Shown: in pieces, positions 35,319 to 44,398 of the stretch
Numbering within the stretch: the stretch's first letter is position 1
Layout: every line of letters starts with the position of its first letter
NCBI RefSeq assembly: GCF_051903925.1
Contig: NZ_CP173678.1
Location: forward strand, 2,356,001 to 2,420,000
From: G051903925 sp051903925
GTDB lineage: Bacteria; Pseudomonadota; Alphaproteobacteria; Zavarziniales; Zavarziniaceae
DNA length: 64,000 bases
Direction: 5' to 3'
Program-made: the position numbers and the translations under genes
Notes under the pieces: generated by a model
Database searches by the model: none
Seen by the model: the letters and a program-made list of their open reading frames with translations, nothing else
What the model was told of the DNA's origin: nothing

Positions 35319-35785
35319 GCCGAACCTCCTTCGCCTGCGGGGCGGCGCAGGTACATGCCCTTGCCCGTCATGGTCAGCACGACCTCGCCCTTCTGGTTGG
35401 TGACGGTATTCTGGCTCAGCACCACGCCGCGGTCGCTCTTCGACTTCGAGGGTTGCAGCGCCTTGACCTCGGTCACCACGGTCAAGGTGTCGCCGGGATG
35501 CACGGGCTTCCACCAGCGCAGATCCTCGAATCCGGGCGAGGCGATGAACGCGCCGCGGTTCTCCTGCGGGGTCGCCGTGATCATCAGGCGCATCATGATG
35601 CAGGCCGAATGCCAGCCGCTGGCAACCAGCCCGCCGAAGAACGAGTCCTCGGCCGCCTCCGCGTCGATGTGGAACGACTGCGGGTCGAAGTCGCTGGCAA
35701 AGCGGATGATCTCCTCCGCCGTCACGGTGTACGAGCCGCACACGGTGCGCTCGCCCACCTTGAAGTCGTCGAAATACCGGGTCAT
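35315..35785 (-). CDS. MaoC-like dehydratase (second of pair)
   Basis: A 156-aa hot-dog fold protein of the MaoC (R)-enoyl-CoA hydratase-like family. The active-site region reads RFASDFDPQSFHID near residue 28 (Asp and His of the hydratase dyad, with Asp for the usual Asn), followed by FFGGLVASGWHSACIMMRLM near residue 49. About half its sequence resembles the next MaoC gene, so the two probably form a heterodimer or arose by duplication. ATGA overlaps join it to both neighbours. Confidence 0.88.
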   Translation of the reverse strand: MTRYFDDFKVGERTVCGSYTVTAEEIIRFASDFDPQSFHIDAEAAEDSFFGGLVASGWHSACIMMRLMITATPQENRGAFIASPGFEDLRWWKPVHPGDTLTVVTEVKALQPSKSKSDRGVVLSQNTVTNQKGEVVLTMTGKGMYLRRPAGEGGSA

Positions 35786-36234
35786 GCGACCACCTTGCGA
35801 TAGAACATGCCGGTGGAGCGCATTTCCAGGATCTCCTCGTCCCGCTGATTGAAGACGCGGCACGTCATGTGCACCAGGCCGATCTGCGGCCGCGACTGCG
35901 AGGGGCGGGCGTCGAGCACGTCGCGGCGCAGGCGGATCGTGTCGCCGGCGCGCAGGGGGCCCTTCCACTTCACCTCGTCCACGCCGGGCGAGCCGGCCGA
36001 GGCGGCATTCAGGATCCAGCCCTCGCACATCATGCGCATGGTGATGGCACAGGTATGCCAACCGCTCGCGATCAACCCGCCATAATAGGATTTCGCTGCC
36101 GCGACGGGATCGACGTGCATCGGCTGCGGGTCCCATTCGCTGGCAAAGGCGATGATCTCTTCCGCCGTGACGGTGCGTGGTTCGGTCCACAACACGCTTC
36201 CCGGTTCGAAATCCTCAAAGTGCAGACGCGCCAT
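35782..36234 (-). CDS. MaoC-like dehydratase (first of pair)
   Basis: A 150-aa hot-dog fold protein with the same pattern as its neighbour: TAEEIIAFASEWDPQPMHVD near residue 21 and YGGLIASGWHTCAITMRMM near residue 50. It opens the leftward MaoC-MaoC-hydrolase-VOC operon. Two ATG codons in a row (36237 and 36234) follow GGGAGG; the second has better spacing. Divergent from the topoisomerase gene. Confidence 0.88.
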   Translation of the reverse strand: MARLHFEDFEPGSVLWTEPRTVTAEEIIAFASEWDPQPMHVDPVAAAKSYYGGLIASGWHTCAITMRMMCEGWILNAASAGSPGVDEVKWKGPLRAGDTIRLRRDVLDARPSQSRPQIGLVHMTCRVFNQRDEEILEMRSTGMFYRKVVA

Positions 36235-36355
36235 CATGCCTCCCGTTCTTGTTGCGCTGCACGTTGCCGGGGCGACAGGGCGCTGTCCAGACTGGCCCTT
36301 TGGGGGGCTGGGTTGAACAAATCTGCGCCGTCCGCATTGAGCGCCGGACCGAGCC

Positions 36356-37495
36356 ATGACAGCCACCGACACACACACGCAGCCCCGCACGCCCCCGAAC
36401 CGGGGTGCCCGGGCCGATGCCGCCCTTGCCGACCTGCTGCGCCAGTCGAATGCGGCGGCCGGGGAGTTGGGCGATCTTGTCCATGTCCACGACGGCGTGC
36501 CCGGGATCAGCCGGCGGCGCAGTGGGGCGGGCTTCCGCTATGTGGGGCCGGACGGCGCCCCCGTGCGCGATCCACGGACGCTCCAGCGGATCCGCGCCCT
36601 GGCGATTCCACCCGCCTATCGCGATGTGTGGATCTGTCCCGACCCATTGGGCCATATCCAGGCGACCGGCCGTGACGACCGCGGACGCAAGCAGTACCGC
36701 TACCACACCCAATGGACCGAGCTGCGGGATACCGCCAAGTATGGCGGCCTGGTCGGCTTTGCCCGCTGCCTGCCGCGGCTGCGACGCCGGTTCGAGCAGG
36801 ACCTGGCGGCGAAGGGACTGGTCCGGACCCGCATCCTGGCGACGGTCGCCCTGCTCCTGGACCGGACCCTGATCCGCATCGGCAATGCGACCTATGCCAA
36901 GGCGAACAAGAGCTTTGGCCTTAGCACCCTGCGCAACCGACACGTGACGGTGGAGGGGGCCAAGGTCCGGTTCAAGTTCATGGGCAAGTCGGGGAAGGTG
37001 TGGAACCTGGCCCTGACCGACCGGCGGATGGCGCGCATCATCCGCCTGTGCCAGGAACTGCCGGGTCAGCACCTGTTCCAGTACGAATTGCCCGATGGCA
37101 GCGTGCAGGCCGTCACCTCCCAGGCCGTCAACGACTATCTGAGGGAGGCAGGCGGGCCAGAGGTGACGGCGAAGCAGTTCCGCACCTGGGCCGGCACGGT
37201 CCTGGCGGCCACGGCCCTGGCGCGTGAACCGGCACCCACCAGCGCCCGGGCAGCCGCGCGCACGGTCAACGCGGTGCTGGACCAGGTGTCGGCCCGCCTT
37301 GGCAATACCCGCGCCGTGTGCCGGCGCTGCTATGTCCACCCGGCGGTGATCGAGCACTACACCGACGGGACCCTGGCCCAGGGCCTGGCCCAGGCGCGCC
37401 GCAAACGCCCCCGCTCGCCGGCCTATGACAGCGACGAGGCCATGATCCTGGCCTGGCTAGAGGCGGTCGCGGCGGATCAGCCGACGTCGCCATGA
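36356..37495 (+). CDS. DNA topoisomerase IB (poxvirus type)
   Basis: Relaxes DNA supercoils by a 3'-phosphotyrosyl intermediate; 379 aa, typical of the bacterial type IB family. An N-terminal domain (HVHDGVPGISRRRSGAGFRY near residue 43) precedes the catalytic domain: RYHTQW near residue 115, ILATVALLLDRTLIRIGN near residue 160, FKFMGKSGK near residue 206, TAKQFRTWAGTV near residue 271 and the nucleophile in CRRCYVHP (Tyr326). All catalytic Arg, Lys and Tyr regions are present. It is a single gene between two leftward operons. Confidence 0.93.
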   Translation: MTATDTHTQPRTPPNRGARADAALADLLRQSNAAAGELGDLVHVHDGVPGISRRRSGAGFRYVGPDGAPVRDPRTLQRIRALAIPPAYRDVWICPDPLGHIQATGRDDRGRKQYRYHTQWTELRDTAKYGGLVGFARCLPRLRRRFEQDLAAKGLVRTRILATVALLLDRTLIRIGNATYAKANKSFGLSTLRNRHVTVEGAKVRFKFMGKSGKVWNLALTDRRMARIIRLCQELPGQHLFQYELPDGSVQAVTSQAVNDYLREAGGPEVTAKQFRTWAGTVLAATALAREPAPTSARAAARTVNAVLDQVSARLGNTRAVCRRCYVHPAVIEHYTDGTLAQGLAQARRKRPRSPAYDSDEAMILAWLEAVAADQPTSP

Positions 37496-37536
37496 CCCGG
37501 CAGCCATGCTGATCGACGCGTCGCCGTCGGGTTGCC

Positions 37537-38643
37537 TTAATTGGCGAAGCGGAAGTGGAGGATGTCGCCGTCCTGGACGGTGTAGTCCTTGCCTTCCAGT
37601 CGCAGGCGGCCGGCTTCGCGCGCACCGGATTCGCCGTTGTGCCGGATGAAGTCGTCGCAGGCGATCGTCTCGGCCCGGATGAAGCCCTTCTCGAAGTCGC
37701 TGTGGATCACGCCCGCCGCCTGCGGCGCCTTGGTGCCGACGGTGATGGTCCAGGCACGCGCTTCCTTCGGACCCACCGTGAAATAGGTGACCAGGCCCAG
37801 CAGGGCATAGCCCGCGCGGATCAGGCGGCCCAGGCCCGTCTCCTCAAGGCCCAGGTCGGCCAGGAAGACCTGGCGCTCCTCGGGGTCGGACAGCTGGGCG
37901 ACTTCCGCTTCGATCGCGGCGGAAATCACGATGGCGCCGGCCCCTTCTGACGCCGCCTTTTCAGCGACCTTGGCGCTGAGCGCGTTGCCCGTCGCGGCCG
38001 AGGCTTCCTCGACATTGCAGACATAGAGCACGGGCTTGGCGGTGATGAGCTGGAGCTCGGCCAGGATCGGCTTCTCCTCCGGCTTCAGGTCGGCGACGAT
38101 GCTGCGCGCCGGACGGCCCTCGCGCAGTACGGCGGCGGCCTTCTCCATCACGGCGATCTGGGCGCGCGCCTGCTCGTCGTTCTGCTTGGCCTTCTTGGCC
38201 AGCGCGGGCAGGCGCTTCTCCACGCTGTCGAGGTCGGCCAGCATCAGTTCGGTTTCGACCGTCTCGGCGTCGGCGATGGGGTCGACCTTGCCCTCCACAT
38301 GCACGATGTCGCCGCTTTCGAAGCAGCGCAGCACGTGCACGACGGCGTCCACCTCGCGGATATGGGCCAGGAACTGGTTGCCCAGGCCCTCACCCTTGCT
38401 CGCGCCACGCACCAGTCCCGCAATGTCGACAAAGGCCAACTGCGTTGGGATGATCTGCGCCGACTTGCCGATCGCGGCGATCGTGTCCAGACGCGGATCC
38501 GGAACCGGCACCAGGCCCACATTGGGCTCGATCGTGCAGAACGGGTAGTTGGCCGCGGCGGCCGCAGCCGTCGAGGTCAGTGCATTGAACAGGGTCGACT
38601 TGCCGACATTGGGCAGGCCGACGATCCCGCACTTGAAGCCCAT
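37537..38643 (-). CDS. ychF: Redox-regulated ATPase YchF
   Basis: Obg-family P-loop ATPase that binds ribosomes and affects stress responses; 368 aa. Marks are GLPNVGKSTLFNALT at residues 9-23 (P-loop), the NYPFCTIEPNVGLVPVPD block near residue 35, DIAGLVRGASKGEGLGNQFL near residue 73 and the C-terminal TGS domain ending in GDILHFRFAN. Last gene of the leftward rplY-pth-ychF group, 21 bases after pth. The family binds ATP rather than GTP. Confidence 0.95.
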   Translation of the reverse strand: MGFKCGIVGLPNVGKSTLFNALTSTAAAAAANYPFCTIEPNVGLVPVPDPRLDTIAAIGKSAQIIPTQLAFVDIAGLVRGASKGEGLGNQFLAHIREVDAVVHVLRCFESGDIVHVEGKVDPIADAETVETELMLADLDSVEKRLPALAKKAKQNDEQARAQIAVMEKAAAVLREGRPARSIVADLKPEEKPILAELQLITAKPVLYVCNVEEASAATGNALSAKVAEKAASEGAGAIVISAAIEAEVAQLSDPEERQVFLADLGLEETGLGRLIRAGYALLGLVTYFTVGPKEARAWTITVGTKAPQAAGVIHSDFEKGFIRAETIACDDFIRHNGESGAREAGRLRLEGKDYTVQDGDILHFRFAN

Positions 38644-38664
38644 CAGAACTCGCCTTCGAAATCG

Positions 38665-39273
38665 TTATGCGCGGCTTTTGGCGGCCGGCGGATCGGCATT
38701 GGGTCGTTGAGGAACGGTCAGGACCGCGACCCGGTTGGCAAAGCCGACATCGTCGCCCTTGGCCAGGAACGGCGCCGCGTCCGCGACCGCGTCCAGCATC
38801 GGGTCCAGCCAGTCGCGATCGGCCTTGGAAAAGTCGTGCAGGACATAGGCCAGCACCGCCTCGCGCCCGGGATGGCCGATGCCGACGCGGACGCGGCGGA
38901 AGTCGGGGCCGATCGTGCCGGCAATGCTGCGGATGCCGTTATGGCCCGCCGCTCCGCCGCCCTGCTTCACGCGCAGGCGGCCGGGCGCCAGGTCCAGTTC
39001 GTCATAGATCACGACGACGTCGGCCGGCTCCAGCTTGAAGAAGCGCATGGCCTCCCCGACCGAGCGGCCGCTTTCGTTCATGTAGGTCTGGGGCTTCAGC
39101 GCCAGGACCTTCTGCCCGCCCAGGTTTCCTTCGGCGGTCAGGCCCTGGAACTGGCGGCGGGCGGCGCCAAAGCGGTGCCGCTCCACGACCCGGTCGACCG
39201 CCATGAAGCCGACATTGTGGCGATGGCCCGCATAGGACGGGCCGGGATTGCCGAGTCCAACCAGCAAAAGCAC
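38665..39273 (-). CDS. pth: Peptidyl-tRNA hydrolase
   Basis: Releases peptides from prematurely dropped peptidyl-tRNA; 202 aa. Family marks are LVGLGNPGPSYAGHRHNVGF at the N-terminus (catalytic His), KPQTYMNESGRSV near residue 60, VIYDELDLAPGRLRVKQGGG near residue 88 and AGHNGIRSI. Translation begins at GTG. It follows rplY by 54 bases, the conserved bacterial order. Confidence 0.95.
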   Translation of the reverse strand: MLLLVGLGNPGPSYAGHRHNVGFMAVDRVVERHRFGAARRQFQGLTAEGNLGGQKVLALKPQTYMNESGRSVGEAMRFFKLEPADVVVIYDELDLAPGRLRVKQGGGAAGHNGIRSIAGTIGPDFRRVRVGIGHPGREAVLAYVLHDFSKADRDWLDPMLDAVADAAPFLAKGDDVGFANRVAVLTVPQRPNADPPAAKSRA

Positions 39274-39327
39274 GCGCAGGCGCCCCCCATCGTGACGAAG
39301 TGGACCGCCTGCGCGTCGCCGACTGGC

Positions 39328-39978
39328 TTACTTCTTGCCCTTGGCGGGGGCGGCCTTGCCCTTGCCGCCCGCGGCAGCGGTCGCCTTGGCGTCAGCCTCG
39401 CCACCGCGCGCGCCGGCGGACGGCGCGATGGTCGCGATGGTGAAGTCGCGCCCGACAATGGTCGGGACCACGTTCGGCGGCAGCGTCACGGCCGAGATGT
39501 GGACGGAGGCATTGATTTCCAGGCCAGCCAGGTTGACCTCGAAATGCTCCGGCACGGCGTCTGGCGGGCAGCGCACCTCGACCTGGTGGCGGACGATGTT
39601 GAGCACGCCGCCACGCTTCAGGCCGGGGCTGTCGGCATGGCCGACAAAGGTCACCGGAATGCCGATCACGATGCGCGAGGACGGCGAGACGCGCTGGAAG
39701 TCGACATGCAGCGGCACGTCCGTCACCGGGTGGAGCTGCACGTCCTTGGGCAGGACCCGCTCCTTGCGGCCGTCGATCTCGACCTCGTAGATCGTCGACA
39801 GGAAGCCACCCTTCAGGTACTCGCGCAGCAGGCCGCGCAGTTCAAGCGAGATGAGTTCCGGGCTCTTCTTGTCGCCGTAGATCACGGCGGGCACCCGACC
39901 CTCGCGCCGCGCTGCCCGGGCGGGCCCCTTACCGCCCTGGGCGCGCGGCAGGGCCGCGATGATGTTCGCTTCAGCCAT
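39328..39978 (-). CDS. rplY: 50S ribosomal protein L25 (CTC family)
   Basis: 5S-rRNA-binding ribosomal protein with the extra CTC domain, 216 aa. The N-terminal L25 domain has ARAARREGRVPAVIYGDKKS near residue 20 and the TL5/CTC domain follows from about residue 95 (GLKRGGVLNIVRHQVEVRC). The C-terminus is an Ala/Lys/Gly-rich tail (KATAAAGGKGKAAPAKGKK). Two ATG codons (39981, 39978) follow ggag; 39978 has the better spacing. A GC hairpin lies just upstream. Confidence 0.94.
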   Translation of the reverse strand: MAEANIIAALPRAQGGKGPARAARREGRVPAVIYGDKKSPELISLELRGLLREYLKGGFLSTIYEVEIDGRKERVLPKDVQLHPVTDVPLHVDFQRVSPSSRIVIGIPVTFVGHADSPGLKRGGVLNIVRHQVEVRCPPDAVPEHFEVNLAGLEINASVHISAVTLPPNVVPTIVGRDFTIATIAPSAGARGGEADAKATAAAGGKGKAAPAKGKK

Positions 39979-39999
39979 CATTGTCTCCAATGCAGAAAG

Positions 40000-40021
40000 C
40001 CCCGCCTCCAGGGGTGCGGGG
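40000..40021 (-). promoter_or_regulatory. Leader hairpin of rplY
   Basis: CCCCGC and GCGGGG pair around a 10-base loop, 21 bases before the rplY start; read leftward the stem is followed by CTTTCTG. It resembles a weak attenuator or an mRNA 5'-stabilising stem in the ribosomal-protein leader. Only about 125 bases separate rplY from the divergent ligase gene, so its promoter overlaps this area. Confidence 0.35.
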
Positions 40022-40104
40022 TCGCAAGGCGCGTGTTCTAGCCGAACTTGCCTCCCCGCTCAATCGCCATGCACTGTGTCGGCAATCGTTCTTCGAGGAA
40101 ACGC

Positions 40105-41865
40105 ATGTCCCAGGTTCAGACCACGCCTGCGCTGCCGCAGGGCTGGCCCGCCATGTCGATCGCCCAGGCCCATGCCATCCTCACCGGATCCGGCATGCCG
40201 TTCGAGATCGAGGAGGTGACGATCCGCGGCATCCCCACGCGCACCTGGAAGAACGCGCCGCCCGCCTTGCGCGATGTCGTCACGCTGGGCCGGGGATTCG
40301 GCGAGCGCATCTTCCTGGTGCACGAGGACGAGCGCATCTCGTTCGAGACGTTCCACCGTGCCGTCGCGACGTTGGCGCAGGCGCTGCAGGCCATGGGGGT
40401 GGTCAAGGGCGACCGCGTCGCGATCGTGATGCGGAACCTTCCCGAATGGCCGGTCGCCTTCTATGCGGCCCTGGCGCTAGGGGCGATCGTGACTCCGCTC
40501 AACGCCTGGTGGACGGGGCCGGAGCTGGAATACGGCCTTGCCGATTCGGGATCGAAGGTGGCCATCGTCGACAGCGAGCGGCTGGAGCGGATCTACGAGC
40601 ACCTGCCCAACTGCCCCGCGCTGGAGCATGTGCTGGTCGCCCGCCACATGGACGAGATCGCCCATCCCTTGGTCCAGCGGCTGGAAGGCGTGCTGGGCGG
40701 GGTCGAGACGTGGGGTGCGCTGCCCGACCGGCCTCTGCCCGATGTCGCAATCGGGCCCGAGGACGACGCCACGATCTTCTACACTTCCGGCACGACGGGC
40801 CGGCCCAAGGGGGCGCTGGCGACCCAGCGCAATGTCGTCTCCAACATCTTCGCCTCGGCCTCGTCCGTCGCGCGCTCGTACCTGCGGCGGGGCGAGCAGC
40901 CGCCGGCCCCCGATCCCAACGCGCCGCAGCGGTCCACCCTGATCTCTGTCCCGTTCTTTCACGCGACGGGCTGCTTCGCCATCCTGAACCCCAGCCTGTT
41001 CGGCGGGGCCAAGATCGTGATGATGCGGAAATGGGAGCCGGTCCGCGCCTTCCAGCTCATCGAGCGCGAGCGGGTCACCGCGGCGGGCGGCGTGCCCACC
41101 ATCGCCTGGCAGCTGATCGAGCATCCGGAGCGGGCGAAGTACGACCTGACCTCGCTCGAGTCCGTCTCCTATGGCGGCGCGCCGTCCGCCCCCGAACTGG
41201 TCCGCCGCATCGTCGAGACGTTCCCGAAGTCCGCCCCCGGCAATGGCTGGGGCATGACGGAGACAAGTGCCACGGCGACCCAGCATGTGGCCGAGGACTA
41301 CCAGAACCGGCCCGATTCCTGCGGGCCTGCGGTTGCCGTCACCGACATCAAGATCATGGATGTCGACGGCAAGGTCGAACTGCCGCGGGGCGAAGTGGGC
41401 GAGCTGTGGTGCAAGGGGCCGCAGGTGGTGAAGGGCTACTGGAACAAGCCCGAGGCCACGGCCCAGACCTTCGTCGATGGCTGGGTGCGCACCGGCGACC
41501 TGGCGCGGATCGACGCGGAAGGGTTCTGCTTCATCATCGACCGGGCCAAGGACATGCTGATCCGCGGCGGCGAGAACATCTACTGCATCGAGGTGGAGAA
41601 CGTCCTCTATGACCACCCGTCGGTCATGGATGCAGCGCTGGTCGGCATTCCCCACCGCACGCTGGGGGAGGAGCCGGCCGCCGTCGTCACCCTTAAGCCC
41701 GGCATGGCAGCGACCGAAGCCGAACTCCGTGCCTTCGTGGCCGAGCGCCTGGCCGCCTTCAAGGTCCCGGTGAAGGTGCTGATGCAGAGCGAGACCCTGC
41801 CGCGCAACGCCAACGGCAAGATCATGAAGCCCGAACTGAAGAAGCTGTTCGCGGAGCCGATGTAA
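40105..41865 (+). CDS. AMP-forming acyl-CoA ligase (fatty-acid CoA ligase family)
   Basis: Adenylate-forming ligase of 586 aa that activates a carboxylic acid to its CoA ester. Core motifs are FYTSGTTGRPKGAL near residue 227 (P-loop), GWGMTETSA near residue 387, TGDLARID near residue 466, DRAKDMLIRGGENIY near residue 480 and the catalytic Lys in NANGKIMKPELKK near the C-terminus. ATG 40105 is chosen for its cgaggaa ribosome-binding site. The chain-length preference cannot be read from sequence. It runs against its neighbours and splits the usual prs-rplY neighbourhood, suggesting later insertion. Confidence 0.9.
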   Translation: MSQVQTTPALPQGWPAMSIAQAHAILTGSGMPFEIEEVTIRGIPTRTWKNAPPALRDVVTLGRGFGERIFLVHEDERISFETFHRAVATLAQALQAMGVVKGDRVAIVMRNLPEWPVAFYAALALGAIVTPLNAWWTGPELEYGLADSGSKVAIVDSERLERIYEHLPNCPALEHVLVARHMDEIAHPLVQRLEGVLGGVETWGALPDRPLPDVAIGPEDDATIFYTSGTTGRPKGALATQRNVVSNIFASASSVARSYLRRGEQPPAPDPNAPQRSTLISVPFFHATGCFAILNPSLFGGAKIVMMRKWEPVRAFQLIERERVTAAGGVPTIAWQLIEHPERAKYDLTSLESVSYGGAPSAPELVRRIVETFPKSAPGNGWGMTETSATATQHVAEDYQNRPDSCGPAVAVTDIKIMDVDGKVELPRGEVGELWCKGPQVVKGYWNKPEATAQTFVDGWVRTGDLARIDAEGFCFIIDRAKDMLIRGGENIYCIEVENVLYDHPSVMDAALVGIPHRTLGEEPAAVVTLKPGMAATEAELRAFVAERLAAFKVPVKVLMQSETLPRNANGKIMKPELKKLFAEPM

Positions 41866-41871
41866 GGCCGG

Positions 41872-42237
41872 TCAGAGGGGACCCGTCACGGGCGCAGCCT
41901 GGGAAGGCACATCGAGCGCAGGCGCATCGGGCGGCAGCGCGTCGGGGTCGGCGACCATCTCCGCGCTGATCTTGGTGGGGTAGAACCGCTTCCGCTCCAG
42001 CATCCCGTGGAAGACGGTGCCGTGGATCCCCTCCACGGCCGCCTTGTCCAGGCGACGCGCCCACACCGGCTCGAGCACCGCCGCCAGGGCCGCCTCACCC
42101 TCGCGCGCGATCGCATCCTCAATGAACTCGATATCCTGGCCCAGGCCCGGAAACAGGACGAGATACTCGCCCTCCGTCGCTGCGAAGACCGAGTAGGGGC
42201 AGTTCTCGGCGGCGGTGATGACTTGGATGTTCCTCAT
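41872..42237 (-). CDS. Conserved hypothetical protein
   Basis: A 121-aa protein, cytoplasmic by its lack of signal or membrane segments. The N-terminus (MRNIQVITAAENCPYSVFAA) and the middle (GQDIEFIEDAIAREGEAALA, then WARRLDKAAVEGIHGTVFHG) look like a folded alpha/beta protein; the last 25 residues are Pro/Ala/Asp-rich. The reading frame could begin 75 bases earlier, but similarity to a domain pattern starts at this ATG. I do not recognise the family. It is convergent with the acyl-CoA ligase, only 6 bases apart. Confidence 0.65.
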   Translation of the reverse strand: MRNIQVITAAENCPYSVFAATEGEYLVLFPGLGQDIEFIEDAIAREGEAALAAVLEPVWARRLDKAAVEGIHGTVFHGMLERKRFYPTKISAEMVADPDALPPDAPALDVPSQAAPVTGPL

Positions 42238-42415
42238 CGCGCATGCAATCGCCGGCGGGCCGCGCGGTTCCGCCGCCTGCATAACGACGACCGCGTAGTC
42301 ACGACCGCTCAACGGGGAGATGGGCAGGGAGGTCGGACCCGGCCCAACCAGCCGTCAAATCCAGCGTCCCAGCGGCTGCGACGCGCCTCGATCGATGGGG
42401 TTGGCCAGGCTCCGC

Positions 42416-43348
<933 letters not shown>

Positions 43349-43419
43349 GCGATCGTCCGTCCGTTGGAGCTGGGGTCCGGGCGGTCCAGGACCCGGGCCG
43401 GCCCCATATAGGGCAAGCG

Positions 43420-44244
43420 TCACGGTCCTGTAAACGATCCCGGATCAGGGCTGGCCTGCGCCTGGAGCACCTGTGCCAGGCCGGGCAGGATGGCGTCGAC
43501 GATGTCCGGGGCCATTGGGCCCAGGCCGCTTTCCAGGGCGTCCGCCGCCACGGCATTGGCCTGGTCCAGCCGGCCCAGCGTGGCGCCGCTGGCGTCCATC
43601 ACCGTCCAGGTCACTTCGATTGCGCGCGAAGCGTTGCCTGCGGGTGACACGAACACCTCCCCGGCCACCACGGCGCTGTCGGGATCGTCTGGGCTGGTCA
43701 CGGCGAAGCCGGCCCGGCGCAGCGCAAGGTCCAGGGCGGCCGCCAGGGCGTCGCCGCCGGGCATGTTGGCAATGACGCCGCCCACGGCGACCGTGCGCCG
43801 TGCCGCGGCAGGCGACTGGGATCGGGCGGTGCGGCGCTCGACGGCGCCCACGATCGCGCCGGCCACCCGTTCGCCCTGCTCTGCCGCCGGCGCCACTTCG
43901 CGGTCGGGGACGAAGGCCCGCCCCAGGACAACGCCGGAGGCGTCGAGCAGGCGCGCTTCCAGCACCACGCCGACGCGGCGCACCTGCAGCAGGCGGCTTC
44001 CCGGCGCCGGGTTCAGCGTGCCCGCCGGCCAGTCCCGCGCCCGCAGACCCTTGGCCACTGCCTCGGCCAGGGGGCGCGCCTGCTCGGCCGGCATGCCTTC
44101 GACCGGCGCCACCAGGACCGGCACCGCGCTGCCATCGACCAGCCCCGGTGGTGGCGGCATGAAGCTCCCCGGCGGCATCTCCTGCGCGCAGGCGGCGAGG
44201 AACAGGAACGCGCCAAGGAACAGTCCGGCCTCGGCACGCCGCAT
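43420..44244 (-). CDS. Predicted lipoprotein of unknown function
   Basis: A 274-aa exported lipoprotein. Signal MRRAEAGLFLGAFLFLAAC ends in a LAAC lipobox (Cys19). The mature part alternates strand-like segments (for example RRVGVVLEARLLDASGVVLG near residue 92 and EVTWTVMDASGATLGRLDQA near residue 209), as if two related domains were repeated; both contain a DASG turn. No named family recognised. The Shine-Dalgarno sequence (GGGAGGGAGAGA) is supplied by the family A repeat directly upstream. Confidence 0.75.
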   Translation of the reverse strand: MRRAEAGLFLGAFLFLAACAQEMPPGSFMPPPPGLVDGSAVPVLVAPVEGMPAEQARPLAEAVAKGLRARDWPAGTLNPAPGSRLLQVRRVGVVLEARLLDASGVVLGRAFVPDREVAPAAEQGERVAGAIVGAVERRTARSQSPAAARRTVAVGGVIANMPGGDALAAALDLALRRAGFAVTSPDDPDSAVVAGEVFVSPAGNASRAIEVTWTVMDASGATLGRLDQANAVAADALESGLGPMAPDIVDAILPGLAQVLQAQASPDPGSFTGP

Positions 44245-44246
44245 TC

Positions 44247-44274
44247 TCTCCCTCCCCCCTCGCGGGGGAGGGAG
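44247..44274. repeat. Family A REP-like repeat, single unit
   Basis: CTCCCTCCCCCCTCGCGGGG and the following GAGGGAG form the same hairpin as the units at 23740-23777 and 23822-23861. It is two bases upstream of the lipoprotein start codon, so on the transcript it contains that gene's ribosome-binding site. Confidence 0.75.
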
Positions 44275-44320
44275 TTGGCAGACCGCATGCAGGCAAGCAA
44301 CGCGCGGAGCCATCAGGGCG

Positions 44321-44386
44321 CTAGATCGCGCAGGTGGCGAGCATGGCCAGGATCATCACCAGGATCAGCATGATCAGGTGCGGCAT
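44321..44386 (-). CDS. 21-aa hydrophobic peptide (putative)
   Basis: An ATG at 44386, preceded by the strong ribosome-binding site CGGAGGGG with 2 bases spacing, opens 21 codons ending in TAG. The product MPHLIMLILVMILAMLATCA plus Ile is almost wholly hydrophobic, enough for one transmembrane helix. It begins 12 bases after the pgeF stop on the same strand and could be translated from the pgeF message. It resembles small membrane peptides in general; no family is recognised, and an accidental reading frame is possible. Confidence 0.5.
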   Translation of the reverse strand: MPHLIMLILVMILAMLATCAI

Positions 44387-44398
44387 GGCCCCTCCGCC

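Noticed and set aside
36314..36342. TTGAAC ... ATTGAG as a promoter for the topoisomerase gene
   Set aside because: Weak -10 and no independent support.
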